Origin: Halopseudomonas sp002296055 | Lineage (GTDB): Bacteria > Pseudomonadota > Gammaproteobacteria > Pseudomonadales > Pseudomonadaceae | Strand: one strand, 5' to 3' | Length of the DNA stretch: 64,000 nucleotides | Assembly: GCF_050876985.1 (NCBI RefSeq) | Contig: NZ_JBPAPP010000002.1 | In this document: piece after piece, positions 45,748 to 54,001 of the stretch | Layout of the letters: every line of letters begins with the position of its first letter | How positions within the stretch are numbered: position 1 is the stretch's first letter | The notes under the pieces: generated by a model | The model's database searches: none | What the model saw: only the letters and a program-made list of their open reading frames with translations | What the model was told of the DNA's origin: nothing | Made by a program: the position numbers and the translations under genes

Positions 45748-45938
45748 TTTTTTATCACCAAAATACTCTCTGTAAAAAGCTGTACATCCCTACAATAGGA
45801 CACATCCAGCTTACTTAGCCGCGAGCAAGCGACGAGCTGTTCGCCTTCACTCCTTGTCCGCGCACAGCCGGCGCGATAACACGACAAATAAACCGCTCTC
45901 CCGTTGATCCGGTTCAGCCAACCAAAGCACGGCAACAA

Positions 45939-47360
45939 TCAGACGCGAGGCAAGTGCTCATCCAGCCAAGTGGCAAGAGGGCTTCCCTGTGGCCAGTTAC
46001 GAATAAAACGTTGGCGGTCGCGCTGCCAGGCCAACTGCCAGCTGCGGTCGCTGCGATGCTCTTTCATTGCGTCCAGGTCGATCAGCGATACGCGCCCTTG
46101 GTACCAGAGCAGATTGGTGGCCTTCAGGTCCCCGTGACTAATACGGGCCTGCACCAATTGCCCAAACAGGGTCAGCATAGCGTCCGCCGTTTGCGGCGAA
46201 GGGACTACCTGGCCATCCACTCCCAGATGCTGCAACAGGTCGACGCCCGCGCAATAGTCAGTAATCAGCCAGGCACGATGCCGCAGCGGGCCAAAACGTT
46301 GCTCGATCATCGCGAGCGGCGCCGGGGTGGCAATACCAAGAAATTGCAGGCGATGCGCGGCTAGCCAGGAGTGCCACGCTCGGCTGGGCCGCCAGAAGCG
46401 CTTGAACCAGTGGGCCACGCTTTTAATGTTATAGCGTTTGATCACCAGCTCGCGCCCCTGCTGAGTGAAGCGGGCGACGGTGCTACTGCCACCATCCTTT
46501 AGCAGGGGCTGCGCAGCAAAGGCCTCGTCCGGGCGGGCCAGCAGGCCACTCAAACTGTCCAGCTCCTCACGCACCACCACGCAAAAGCGCCACCAGGTGC
46601 GGCGCACCGCGAAGGCCGTACAGTCTCGCAAGGTCTTGCTGAGGTAGTCGTTCAAGCGACGCTGGCGCACCTGCGTCACCTGCCGCGCCAACCTGTCCGG
46701 GTTGAGCGCAAGCGGGTTGTGCTGCAGGTAGTCGACCAACAGCAGCTCGCCCAGTGCGTCCCATTCGGGATCCAGCTGAGCTAGAAAGATCGCCAGATTG
46801 TCCTCGACCGGTTCAGCGCTAAGGGGCTGGCCGGCTGACAGCGCCTGCACGGCGTCACCGTCAATCACATAAAGTTGCTGTTCTTGCAGCAGGAAGTTAC
46901 CTAAATGCAGGTCGGTCTGCACCAGGCCTTTACGATGCATGTCGGCGATCAACCCCAGCGCCCGACCGAGCAGGGCCATGGCTGCGCTATCACCCGCCGC
47001 ACGACTATCGAGTAGCTCCCACTGCTGCTGCAAACTACGGGCACCGTCCAGGTAGGCGGTCAACACAAAATGAATACCGTCAGGCATGGCTCCATGGCCA
47101 TACAACGCCGGGGTGGCAACGTCTTGGGCCTCAAGAGCAACAAGCCCTTCAACCTCGCGCCGACAGTGGCGCTCTGCGCCCCCGGCGATGAACAGCTTTA
47201 ACAAGCCAGGCTGACCTGCGCAATCCACTTCCGCGACAAGGCGCTTGCCGGGTAAAACCCGCAGCCAGCGCAGCACGTGCGCGCGACCTTGGGGCAGCTC
47301 GAACTCGCAGGGCAAAGGTGGCTGCCGCCCAGATGCTCGTAATTCAGCCAACCGAGTCAT
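45939..47360 (-). CDS. Tandem LPS-kinase-like protein (two kinase domains)
   Basis: A 473-residue cytoplasmic protein made of two successive kinase-like domains of the WaaP/InaA type. The first carries MHRKGLVQTDLHLGNFLL and LYVIDGDAVQA. The second carries ISHGDLKATNLLW and SLIDLDAMKEH, both with the catalytic-loop Asp-x-x-x-x-Asn and the metal-binding Asp. Likely phosphorylates core sugars; the site is unknown. Position matches PA5006. The ATG overlaps the wapQ stop (ATGA). Confidence 0.82.
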   Translation of the reverse strand: MTRLAELRASGRQPPLPCEFELPQGRAHVLRWLRVLPGKRLVAEVDCAGQPGLLKLFIAGGAERHCRREVEGLVALEAQDVATPALYGHGAMPDGIHFVLTAYLDGARSLQQQWELLDSRAAGDSAAMALLGRALGLIADMHRKGLVQTDLHLGNFLLQEQQLYVIDGDAVQALSAGQPLSAEPVEDNLAIFLAQLDPEWDALGELLLVDYLQHNPLALNPDRLARQVTQVRQRRLNDYLSKTLRDCTAFAVRRTWWRFCVVVREELDSLSGLLARPDEAFAAQPLLKDGGSSTVARFTQQGRELVIKRYNIKSVAHWFKRFWRPSRAWHSWLAAHRLQFLGIATPAPLAMIEQRFGPLRHRAWLITDYCAGVDLLQHLGVDGQVVPSPQTADAMLTLFGQLVQARISHGDLKATNLLWYQGRVSLIDLDAMKEHRSDRSWQLAWQRDRQRFIRNWPQGSPLATWLDEHLPRV

Positions 47361-48130
47361 GCGCCCCCCTTGATAGCAGCTCGCTGCAAAAGACGATTGA
47401 TAAAGCTGCGCGCCTCGGCGTCCAGACGAGCTTTGCCCAGATAGGCCAGTATGAAGCGCAAGCGTTGACTGCGACTAGGCTCTGCACTGCGGCGATGCAG
47501 CGTCTCAAGATCTCGAATGCAATCGCGCTGGCCAAAAAGAGCACGACGGGTTGTCTCCAGATCGATAAGCCGGGCACCCGCGCCATCGGTATGCAGCTTG
47601 AGAAACACGTGTTTGGGATACAGGCTGTTATGAATGAGGTCGGCGTTGTGCAGTGCACGGACCAACGCCGCAGCCGAGCGAATGAGCATGCGGATATCTA
47701 CAGCTGCAAGCCGGCCCCAACGCTCAAACCACTCATCCAGCGGCGCATACTCATCCAGCGCGCGCGTCATCAGAACAGCTTGAGCACGGCCTTCAACGCG
47801 CCGCTCGGCAAAAAAAGCAGCCTCCAGGGCGGGAATACCCTCGCGAGCATACCGCTGGATCGCGCGAAACTCCCGTGCAAAGGTCGGCTCGCCCAAAGGG
47901 CGGCGCAACGTACGTGTGCAGTGATTTTCCTGGCGTTTGAGGTAGAAGCGCTGTGGCGTGCCGTTGGCGTCCTCCAGCTCTAGACGGTGGACACTGCTCC
48001 AGCCTCCCCTGCCAGTGTTCGGGGCGTCCACAGCGTCCAGCTGCAGCGACAGTAATGCGTCCAGTGAGTCGAGTCCATGACGCTGCAGCACCTCGTGGGC
48101 ATTGACAGCAATAAAGGGCTTGGGAGTCAT
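47357..48130 (-). CDS. wapQ: LPS core kinase-like protein WapQ
   Basis: A 257-residue kinase-like protein, order and length matching P. aeruginosa wapQ. Glycine-rich start GRGGWSSVHRLEL, lysine in RFYLKRQEN, and the catalytic region reads LHNADLIHNSLYPKHVFLK with ARLIDLETTRR. The usual catalytic Asp is replaced by Ser in HNSLYPKH, so activity is uncertain. The start MTPKPFIAVNAHEVLQR at 48130 overlaps the wapP stop (ATGA); a longer frame would overlap wapP widely. Confidence 0.82.
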   Translation of the reverse strand: MTPKPFIAVNAHEVLQRHGLDSLDALLSLQLDAVDAPNTGRGGWSSVHRLELEDANGTPQRFYLKRQENHCTRTLRRPLGEPTFAREFRAIQRYAREGIPALEAAFFAERRVEGRAQAVLMTRALDEYAPLDEWFERWGRLAAVDIRMLIRSAAALVRALHNADLIHNSLYPKHVFLKLHTDGAGARLIDLETTRRALFGQRDCIRDLETLHRRSAEPSRSQRLRFILAYLGKARLDAEARSFINRLLQRAAIKGGA

Positions 48131-48873
48131 TCTCGTCCCTCGAAAAACGCGAGGATCGCACGTAACTGCTTGCGATCTTCGCCATCCAGGCGAGCCTTGC
48201 CCAGATACATCTTGTAGAAAGCCAGCCGCCTTGCGCGGCTGAGGTGACGTTTGGCCAGTTTGTCGAGGCAAGCCAGGTCCTTGATGATGCGATAGCGCAG
48301 CATCGGCCCCCACCAGAAACTGCCGCCCGGACAATCAATCAAATAAACACTGGCCAACGGCTGCCCATCCACCAGCAAGTTGCGCCACTTAAGATCATTA
48401 TGGGTAAACCCCTGATCGTGCATCATGCGCGTTGCCAGCGCCACCTGCCGTGCAACGTGGATCACCCACCGCCGATCTGACAAACGCGGGTCGTGCTGCC
48501 TGGCAAGGTGAGCCAAGTCACGCGTGTCCGGCAACGCTTCGGTGATCAGCGCGCCCCGCAGAAACGCCCCAGCCGCTCGTTCCTGGCCGAAGCCGACGAC
48601 GGTCGCAGAGGGGATGCCCCAAGCGTGAAACTGCAGCAAGTTTTCCCACTCGGCCTGAATACGCGGTCGACCGAGATAGCGTCGCAGGTGCTTACCGGCA
48701 CCGGTATAGCGTTTTAGGTAGTAGTAACGGTCAGCCACCCATATGCGATGGACAGTGCTAAGCGGGTCCTGGGTAATCTGCTCCCCTTCAATAGCAAACA
48801 CACTATCAAGATCGGCAAATAACCGCCCGCTTTCCCCGGTGGCGTACTCGGGGTTCAAGGTCCAGCGCTTCAT
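48127..48873 (-). CDS. wapP: LPS core heptose kinase WapP
   Basis: A 248-residue inner-core kinase. It has a kinase-like lysine in YYYLKRYTG, a catalytic loop DQGFTHNDLKWRNLLVD with intact Asp and Asn, and VYLIDCPGG where DFG would be. It is thought to phosphorylate a core heptose after WaaP. Start and stop both overlap the neighbours by four bases. Order waaG-waaP-wapP-wapQ is the same as P. aeruginosa PA5010-PA5007. Confidence 0.86.
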   Translation of the reverse strand: MKRWTLNPEYATGESGRLFADLDSVFAIEGEQITQDPLSTVHRIWVADRYYYLKRYTGAGKHLRRYLGRPRIQAEWENLLQFHAWGIPSATVVGFGQERAAGAFLRGALITEALPDTRDLAHLARQHDPRLSDRRWVIHVARQVALATRMMHDQGFTHNDLKWRNLLVDGQPLASVYLIDCPGGSFWWGPMLRYRIIKDLACLDKLAKRHLSRARRLAFYKMYLGKARLDGEDRKQLRAILAFFEGRE

Positions 48874-49691
48874 ACCTCGGCCCCAGGGGCGTACTTGCGG
48901 GCAAACCGTGCTTGCAGTTTCTGGGCCTTGCGCTCAAGCAACGCCAGCAGCGGTGCTTCACGGCGCAGCGTCTCGCGCAGCGGGTCGGCAAAGTAGCTGC
49001 GCAGAAAGCGCAACTTATCGCGCCGGGTCAGCCCGATCTCCAGCGCCGAGAAATACAGGCCGGCCAGATCTTTATCGCGCCAACGCCGTGGCACCTGGGC
49101 TCGAATCTGGGCGCGATGCAGGTCAATGATCGACAGTTTGAAGTTGTGCGGATTCACCGGTGTGTCGGTATGCAAAAGAAAGTGACAGATATAGCAGTCG
49201 CGATGATTGACGCCGGCGCGATGCATCGCGGCGGTCATGCTGGCTACCCGTTCAATCAACGCCCATTTAAGCGGCGCCGACGGCGGAGCCGTGCGCCAGT
49301 CTCGGCTGTAGTCTTCCAGACTGATGGTCGGCGCCAGCTCTTCGGTAATGATAAACGAGTGCTGCGCGGCCGGATTGCTGCCACGCTCACCAAACGCCAC
49401 AGCCGTCATGGTGTCGATACCGGCAGCGGTCAACGCCTGGATGGCCTGCCACTCCTGGCCGGCACCGAGCACCGGACGCTTGAGCGTGGACCAGTTCTTG
49501 AATATCTCGCCCCAGCCCACGCCGCGGTGAATCTTGACGAAGTATCCACGCCCAGCCACGACGGTGCGCAGGGTGCGGCGCGCTTCCAGCTCACGAAACA
49601 CTTCGCCTTCCAGCGCTTCAACCGCCACAAAAGCATCCTGCCCGGCCCAGAGGCTGGCAAAGGGTTCGTACAGTTTCAGCGATTCGCTCAC
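48870..49691 (-). CDS. waaP: LPS heptose I kinase WaaP
   Basis: Phosphorylates O4 of heptose I; in P. aeruginosa this enzyme is essential for outer-membrane integrity. The 273 residues show the invariant Lys in GRGYFVKIHRG (Lys53) and the catalytic loop GVNHRDCYICHFLL (Asp165), plus LSIIDLHRAQIR with the metal Asp. Length is typical. The start is GTG overlapping the waaG stop (GTGA). Confidence 0.94.
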   Translation of the reverse strand: MSESLKLYEPFASLWAGQDAFVAVEALEGEVFRELEARRTLRTVVAGRGYFVKIHRGVGWGEIFKNWSTLKRPVLGAGQEWQAIQALTAAGIDTMTAVAFGERGSNPAAQHSFIITEELAPTISLEDYSRDWRTAPPSAPLKWALIERVASMTAAMHRAGVNHRDCYICHFLLHTDTPVNPHNFKLSIIDLHRAQIRAQVPRRWRDKDLAGLYFSALEIGLTRRDKLRFLRSYFADPLRETLRREAPLLALLERKAQKLQARFARKYAPGAEV

Positions 49692-50809
49692 GCGCGCTCC
49701 CCGAGTATCACATCAGCCGCGCGTTCGGGCAGGCTATAGAGGTCCGCCTGATCAGCAAAACGCAGCGCATTGTCTCGCCACTCCTGGCGCAGGGTCGGGC
49801 TACTCAGCATGTCAGCCAGCATGCTGTCTAATTGGCTCTGGTTGAAAGGTGATGGCACAACCAGCCCGCAATCCGCTTCACTGATGTAGTGCGCGTAACC
49901 GCACACGTCGGTAACCAGCACCGGCAATCCGGCAACGAGCGCCTCGAGCAGCACGGTACCCGTGTTCTCGTTATACGCCGGGTGAATCAGCAGGTCCGCG
50001 CCCAGCAAAAAGCGTGGTACATCGCTGCGCCCCGCCATAAAGACAACCCGATCACCCACCCCCAGCGAGCCTGCAATACGCTGGAATGCACTGGCATCAT
50101 CCTGACCGACCACCATTAAGCGCGTGCGCTCTCGCAGCGCCGCGGGTAGCGCGGCCAGGGCGCGAATAGAGCGATCGAGCCCCTTGGTGACAAAACCCGA
50201 GCCGATCTGTACCAACAGCAGCTCATCCTCAGCCAAGTCAAACTCGGCGCGAAACGCGGCGCGAATCTCGGCGGCGTTGGCAGGTGCTCGCCGGTCCGGA
50301 GCGATACCCGGCGGCAGCAGATGGAAACGATCCAACGGGGTTTTATAGTGCTTGGTGAATAACGGCTGCTGCAGCTCGGAGATCATCAGTATTTGAGTAC
50401 TGACCGCGGGCGAGAAGACAGCCTTTTCATAGGCCGCGTAATGTCGGTAGCGGTTAAAAAGCCGGTACAGCGGGCTGCGTTGGGTCTGCGCCTTGTCGAC
50501 AAAACAGGGGTCGGCGGCGTAATACACATCCAGCCCAGGCATCTTGTTAAACCCTACAACGCGATCAACTGGCCGCTTGGCCAAGTCTGCCTTAACCCAG
50601 TGGCTGAACTTCTCATTGCGCCGATGGTTGCTGAGCGCCTTTACCGGCACCTCAACCACCTCGAAACCCGCCGGGACTTCGCCTTCCCAGCTTCGCGTAT
50701 AAACACGCACCGCATGGCCACGCGCCTGACAGACCAAAGCGATGCGCATGAAATCACGCTGCAGCCCGCCGAAGGGGAAATATTTGTAGAGCACAAATGC
50801 CAGCTGCAT
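49688..50809 (-). CDS. waaG: LPS core glycosyltransferase WaaG
   Basis: GT4 enzyme that adds the first outer-core hexose to heptose II in enterobacteria; in pseudomonads the sugar is galactosamine. The 373 residues begin MQLAFVLYKYFPFGGLQRDF and contain IGSGFVTKGLDRSIRALA and HPAYNENTGTVLLEALVAG, the nucleotide-sugar site. Its start shares one base with the waaC stop (TGATG), and its stop overlaps waaP. Confidence 0.94.
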   Translation of the reverse strand: MQLAFVLYKYFPFGGLQRDFMRIALVCQARGHAVRVYTRSWEGEVPAGFEVVEVPVKALSNHRRNEKFSHWVKADLAKRPVDRVVGFNKMPGLDVYYAADPCFVDKAQTQRSPLYRLFNRYRHYAAYEKAVFSPAVSTQILMISELQQPLFTKHYKTPLDRFHLLPPGIAPDRRAPANAAEIRAAFRAEFDLAEDELLLVQIGSGFVTKGLDRSIRALAALPAALRERTRLMVVGQDDASAFQRIAGSLGVGDRVVFMAGRSDVPRFLLGADLLIHPAYNENTGTVLLEALVAGLPVLVTDVCGYAHYISEADCGLVVPSPFNQSQLDSMLADMLSSPTLRQEWRDNALRFADQADLYSLPERAADVILGERA

Positions 50810-51870
50810 CAGACAACTCTCTTAGTGGGCAGCAACGACTGCAATTGCTGCATGACCCGATCCGGGTTCAGACGGGTAAAGCATAGCGGCTGCTCGCGGG
50901 TCAGGTCGAACCGGCGAGCATCTTCGGGGGTAGGCTGATAGCTGCATTGCTTGCGCAAACAGGGCGCGCAGGCAAAGTCGCTGGCTAGATGCTGCTGCAC
51001 CGCGCCATAGGCGCCGGTAAAGCCAGGATTGGTCGGGCCGAAAAGCGATATCGTGGGCACATCCAGCGCCGCAGCCAGATGCCCCAGCCCCGTGTCGACT
51101 GCAACGCAGGCGCTGGCACCCGCCAATTGCCGGGCAACGTCGCGCAGCGGCAGGCGCGGCAGAACGACGGCACCTTCGAGCCCTTCGGCAATCCGCAGCG
51201 CACGGGCCTGCTCATCCAGGCTGCCCCAGGGCAAACGCACCTCGACACCCGCAGCGACCAATTGCTCAGCCAACTGGCGCCAGTACAGCTCAGGCCAGTG
51301 TTTGGTGACCCAGGTGGTGCCGTGCAGCAGCACTACATACGGCGTGGTTGCCGACTCGGCGCCCAGCGCACCGCGATCCAGCCCGTAATCGCCCAGCCCT
51401 TCAGCTGGCGTATAGCCCAGCGCCTGACCGAACAGCTGGCGAGTCCGCTCTACCGCGTGCTGCCCCCAAGCAACCGCCAGACGGCGCTGGTAGAAGCGCG
51501 CGGCCAGCGGCTCTCGCGCTGAGCTCTTGTCCAGGCCGACCACCTCGGCGCGCGCGTAGCGGGTCAGCCAGGCGCTCTTGAGCAGCCCCTGGGCGTCAAT
51601 CACCAGGTCGTATTGGGTATCGCGCAGGCGGCGCTTGAAGTTGCCCCACTCGCCGCTGCGCACCGCCTGCAGCGGCTTCTTGCGCCAGCGTCGGATGGCA
51701 ACGGGAATAACAGCATCCACGGCCGGGTGCCAGGACGGGATCTCGGCAAAGCCCTCCTCCACCACCCAATCAAAACGGATGCCGGGAATGGCACGTGCCG
51801 CATCGGTCAGCGCCGGAAGGGTATGAATGACGTCCCCCAGCGAGGACGTCTTGATCAGCAGAACGCGCAT
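50809..51870 (-). CDS. waaC: LPS heptosyltransferase I
   Basis: Adds the first L-glycero-D-manno-heptose to Kdo. The 353-residue GT9 enzyme starts MRVLLIKTSSLGDVIHTLPA, with the conserved KTSSLGDVIHTLP and the catalytic Asp. The C-terminal half has VAVDTGLGHLAAALDVPTIS and LFGPTNPGF. It follows waaF by five bases. Length is normal. Confidence 0.95.
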   Translation of the reverse strand: MRVLLIKTSSLGDVIHTLPALTDAARAIPGIRFDWVVEEGFAEIPSWHPAVDAVIPVAIRRWRKKPLQAVRSGEWGNFKRRLRDTQYDLVIDAQGLLKSAWLTRYARAEVVGLDKSSAREPLAARFYQRRLAVAWGQHAVERTRQLFGQALGYTPAEGLGDYGLDRGALGAESATTPYVVLLHGTTWVTKHWPELYWRQLAEQLVAAGVEVRLPWGSLDEQARALRIAEGLEGAVVLPRLPLRDVARQLAGASACVAVDTGLGHLAAALDVPTISLFGPTNPGFTGAYGAVQQHLASDFACAPCLRKQCSYQPTPEDARRFDLTREQPLCFTRLNPDRVMQQLQSLLPTKRVV

Positions 51871-51875
51871 GCGCT

Positions 51876-52922
51876 TCAGTTGTCCTGAGGATCAGACAGC
51901 GGGTTGCCGACCAGCCGGTCCAGCGCCGCATTGACCTGCGCGGGCATCAGATCACGCAGGCAGTTGTAGTGCCCAAAGCGGCAGGTGCGGTCAAAGCAAG
52001 GGCTGCAATCGAGCCCCAGCTGCAAGGTCTCTACCCGATCAGCCAGCGGCGGCGTAAAACCGGGCGAGGTAGATCCGTAGACCGCGACCAGCGGACGATT
52101 GAGCGCAGAGGCAACGTGCATCAGCCCCGAGTCGTTACTGACCACCGCATCGGCGCAAGACAGCAGATCAATGGCCTGGGCCAGGCTGGTATCACCACAG
52201 AGGTTGCTCGCCTCCTCGCGCAAGCCAGGAATCAGGCGACCGCGAATCTGCTCGGCGACCGCGTGGTCTTTCTTCGAGCCAAACAGCCAGACCTGCCAGC
52301 CCTGACGGATATGCGCATCGGCCACCGCCGCGTAGTGCTCGGACGGCCAGCGCTTGGCCTCGCCAAACTCGGCGCCCGGACAAAGCGCCAGCACCGGGCG
52401 ATCCAGCTCCAGACCAAAATGCTGCAAAGCCTGCTCGCGCGAGGCAGGATCAATCTGCAGCGCTGGGCGTGGATAAGGCTTGGGCAGTTCGATACCCGGC
52501 TCATAGGCCAGCGCCATAAAGCGCTCGATCATCAGCGGGTAGGCTTGCTTGTCGAGCTTGCGCACGTCGTTCAGCAGGCCGTAGCGCATTTCGCCACGCC
52601 AGCCGGTACGCAAGGGAATATCGGCAAAAAAGGGTACCAGTGCCGACTTAAGGGAATTGGGCAGCAGGATAGCCTGATCGTATTGGCCGCGCAGGCCACG
52701 GCCTATCTCGCGCCGGGTGCGCAGCTCCAGCGCACCATGCCCCAAGGGAAAGCCCAGGGCCTGACGAACCTCAGGCATGCGCTCAAGGATTGGCCGGCTC
52801 CAGTCGGGCGCCAGCACATCGATCATGCAGTCATCACCGTGTCGCTGCTTCAGGCAGGTGAACAGCGTTTGCGCCATCACCATGTCGCCGACCCAGCTGG
52901 GACCGATAATTAGGATGTTCAT
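51876..52922 (-). CDS. waaF: LPS heptosyltransferase II
   Basis: Adds the second heptose to the inner core. The 348-residue GT9 enzyme starts MNILIIGPSWVGDMVMAQTL, with the conserved GPSWVGDMVM, then ALCPGAEFGEAKRWPSEHYA and VVSNDSGLMHVASALNRPLV. It lies first in the leftward core cluster; ilvE is upstream beyond a short repeat-containing gap. Confidence 0.95.
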   Translation of the reverse strand: MNILIIGPSWVGDMVMAQTLFTCLKQRHGDDCMIDVLAPDWSRPILERMPEVRQALGFPLGHGALELRTRREIGRGLRGQYDQAILLPNSLKSALVPFFADIPLRTGWRGEMRYGLLNDVRKLDKQAYPLMIERFMALAYEPGIELPKPYPRPALQIDPASREQALQHFGLELDRPVLALCPGAEFGEAKRWPSEHYAAVADAHIRQGWQVWLFGSKKDHAVAEQIRGRLIPGLREEASNLCGDTSLAQAIDLLSCADAVVSNDSGLMHVASALNRPLVAVYGSTSPGFTPPLADRVETLQLGLDCSPCFDRTCRFGHYNCLRDLMPAQVNAALDRLVGNPLSDPQDN

Positions 52923-52930
52923 AAGCTTCC

Positions 52931-52989
52931 AGCTTCAAGCTGCAAGCGACAAACCCCGCACGGCGCACGACTGCTTGCCGCTTGAAGCT
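52931..52989. repeat. Inverted-repeat intergenic element between ilvE and waaF
   Basis: Arms AGCTTCAAGCTGCAAGC (52931-52947) and GCTTGCCGCTTGAAGCT (52973-52989) pair almost completely; the loop is 25 bases. Similar AGCTTCAAGC/TGCAAGC repeats occur widely between genes in Pseudomonas. It may end ilvE transcripts or stabilise mRNA ends. Whether it is a mobile REP-type element cannot be told from one copy. Confidence 0.6.
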
Positions 52990-53004
52990 TGCCGCTTGAG
53001 GCTA

Positions 53005-53928
53005 TCAACCTACCAGCGTCCGCCACTCGGCGTGTTCTGCGGTCTGGCCGGTAACCAGATCGAAGTACGCCTTTTGCAGTTTCTCGGTGATCGGGCCACG
53101 GCGGCCGGCGCCGATCTGACGGCCGTCCAGCTCGCGGATCGGCGTTACTTCAGCGGCAGTACCGGTGAAGAAGGCTTCATCAGCGATGTAGACCTCGTCA
53201 CGGGTGATGCGCTTCTCAACCACCGGAATGTCGAACTTGGACGCCAGCGCCAGCACAGTCGCGCGGGTGATGCCGTTCAGGCAGGCAGTCACTTCCGGCG
53301 TGTAGATAGTGCCGTTCTTGACGATAAAGACGTTCTCGCCAGAACCCTCGGCAACGTAGCCTTCCGGGTCCAGCAGCAGCGCTTCATCAGCACCGGCGGA
53401 GACCGCTTCCTGCAGCGCCAGCATGGAGTTCATGTAGGCACCGCTGGCCTTGGCACGGGTCATGGTGATGTTCACGTGGTGACGGGTAAAGGAGCTGGTG
53501 CGGATCTTGATGCCGCGCTCCAGTGCTTCTTCGCCCATGTACGCACCCCAGTGCCATGCTGCGATAACAACGTGCACTTTCAGGTTATCAGCACGGATAC
53601 CCATACCTTCAGATCCGTAGAACACCAGCGGGCGGATATAGGCGGTTTCCAGCTTGTTCTCACGTACCACGGCGCGCTGTGCTTCGTTCAGCTGCTCTTT
53701 GGTAAAGGGGATTTTCATACCCATGATGTGAGCGGAATCGAACAGGCGATCCGTGTGTGCATCCAGACGGAAAATGGCGGTGCCATCCGGGGTGTTGTAG
53801 GCGCGCACGCCTTCAAAAACGCCCATGCCGTAGTGCAGCGAGTGGGTCAGCACGTGCACATTAGCCTCGCGCCAGGGAATCATTTCTCCGTCAAACCAGA
53901 TTAGACCATCACGATCGGCCATCGACAT
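53005..53928 (-). CDS. ilvE: Branched-chain amino acid aminotransferase
   Basis: PLP enzyme for the last step of leucine, isoleucine and valine synthesis. The 307 residues include THSLHYGMGVFEGVRAYNT, the PLP-lysine region TMTRAKASGAYMNSMLA, and ALLLDPEGYVAEGSGENVF. Start MSMADRDGLIWFDGEM at 53928 matches pseudomonad IlvE; a longer form from 53943 has no support. Upstream, glnE is on the same strand after about 73 bp. Confidence 0.95.
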   Translation of the reverse strand: MSMADRDGLIWFDGEMIPWREANVHVLTHSLHYGMGVFEGVRAYNTPDGTAIFRLDAHTDRLFDSAHIMGMKIPFTKEQLNEAQRAVVRENKLETAYIRPLVFYGSEGMGIRADNLKVHVVIAAWHWGAYMGEEALERGIKIRTSSFTRHHVNITMTRAKASGAYMNSMLALQEAVSAGADEALLLDPEGYVAEGSGENVFIVKNGTIYTPEVTACLNGITRATVLALASKFDIPVVEKRITRDEVYIADEAFFTGTAAEVTPIRELDGRQIGAGRRGPITEKLQKAYFDLVTGQTAEHAEWRTLVG

Positions 53929-54001
53929 AGCAGCCAGCTCCATACGTATCTATTCAATCAGTCATGCGTTCTTGGGTTCTGCCTGAGCGCGCCCGCGCCA
54001 A

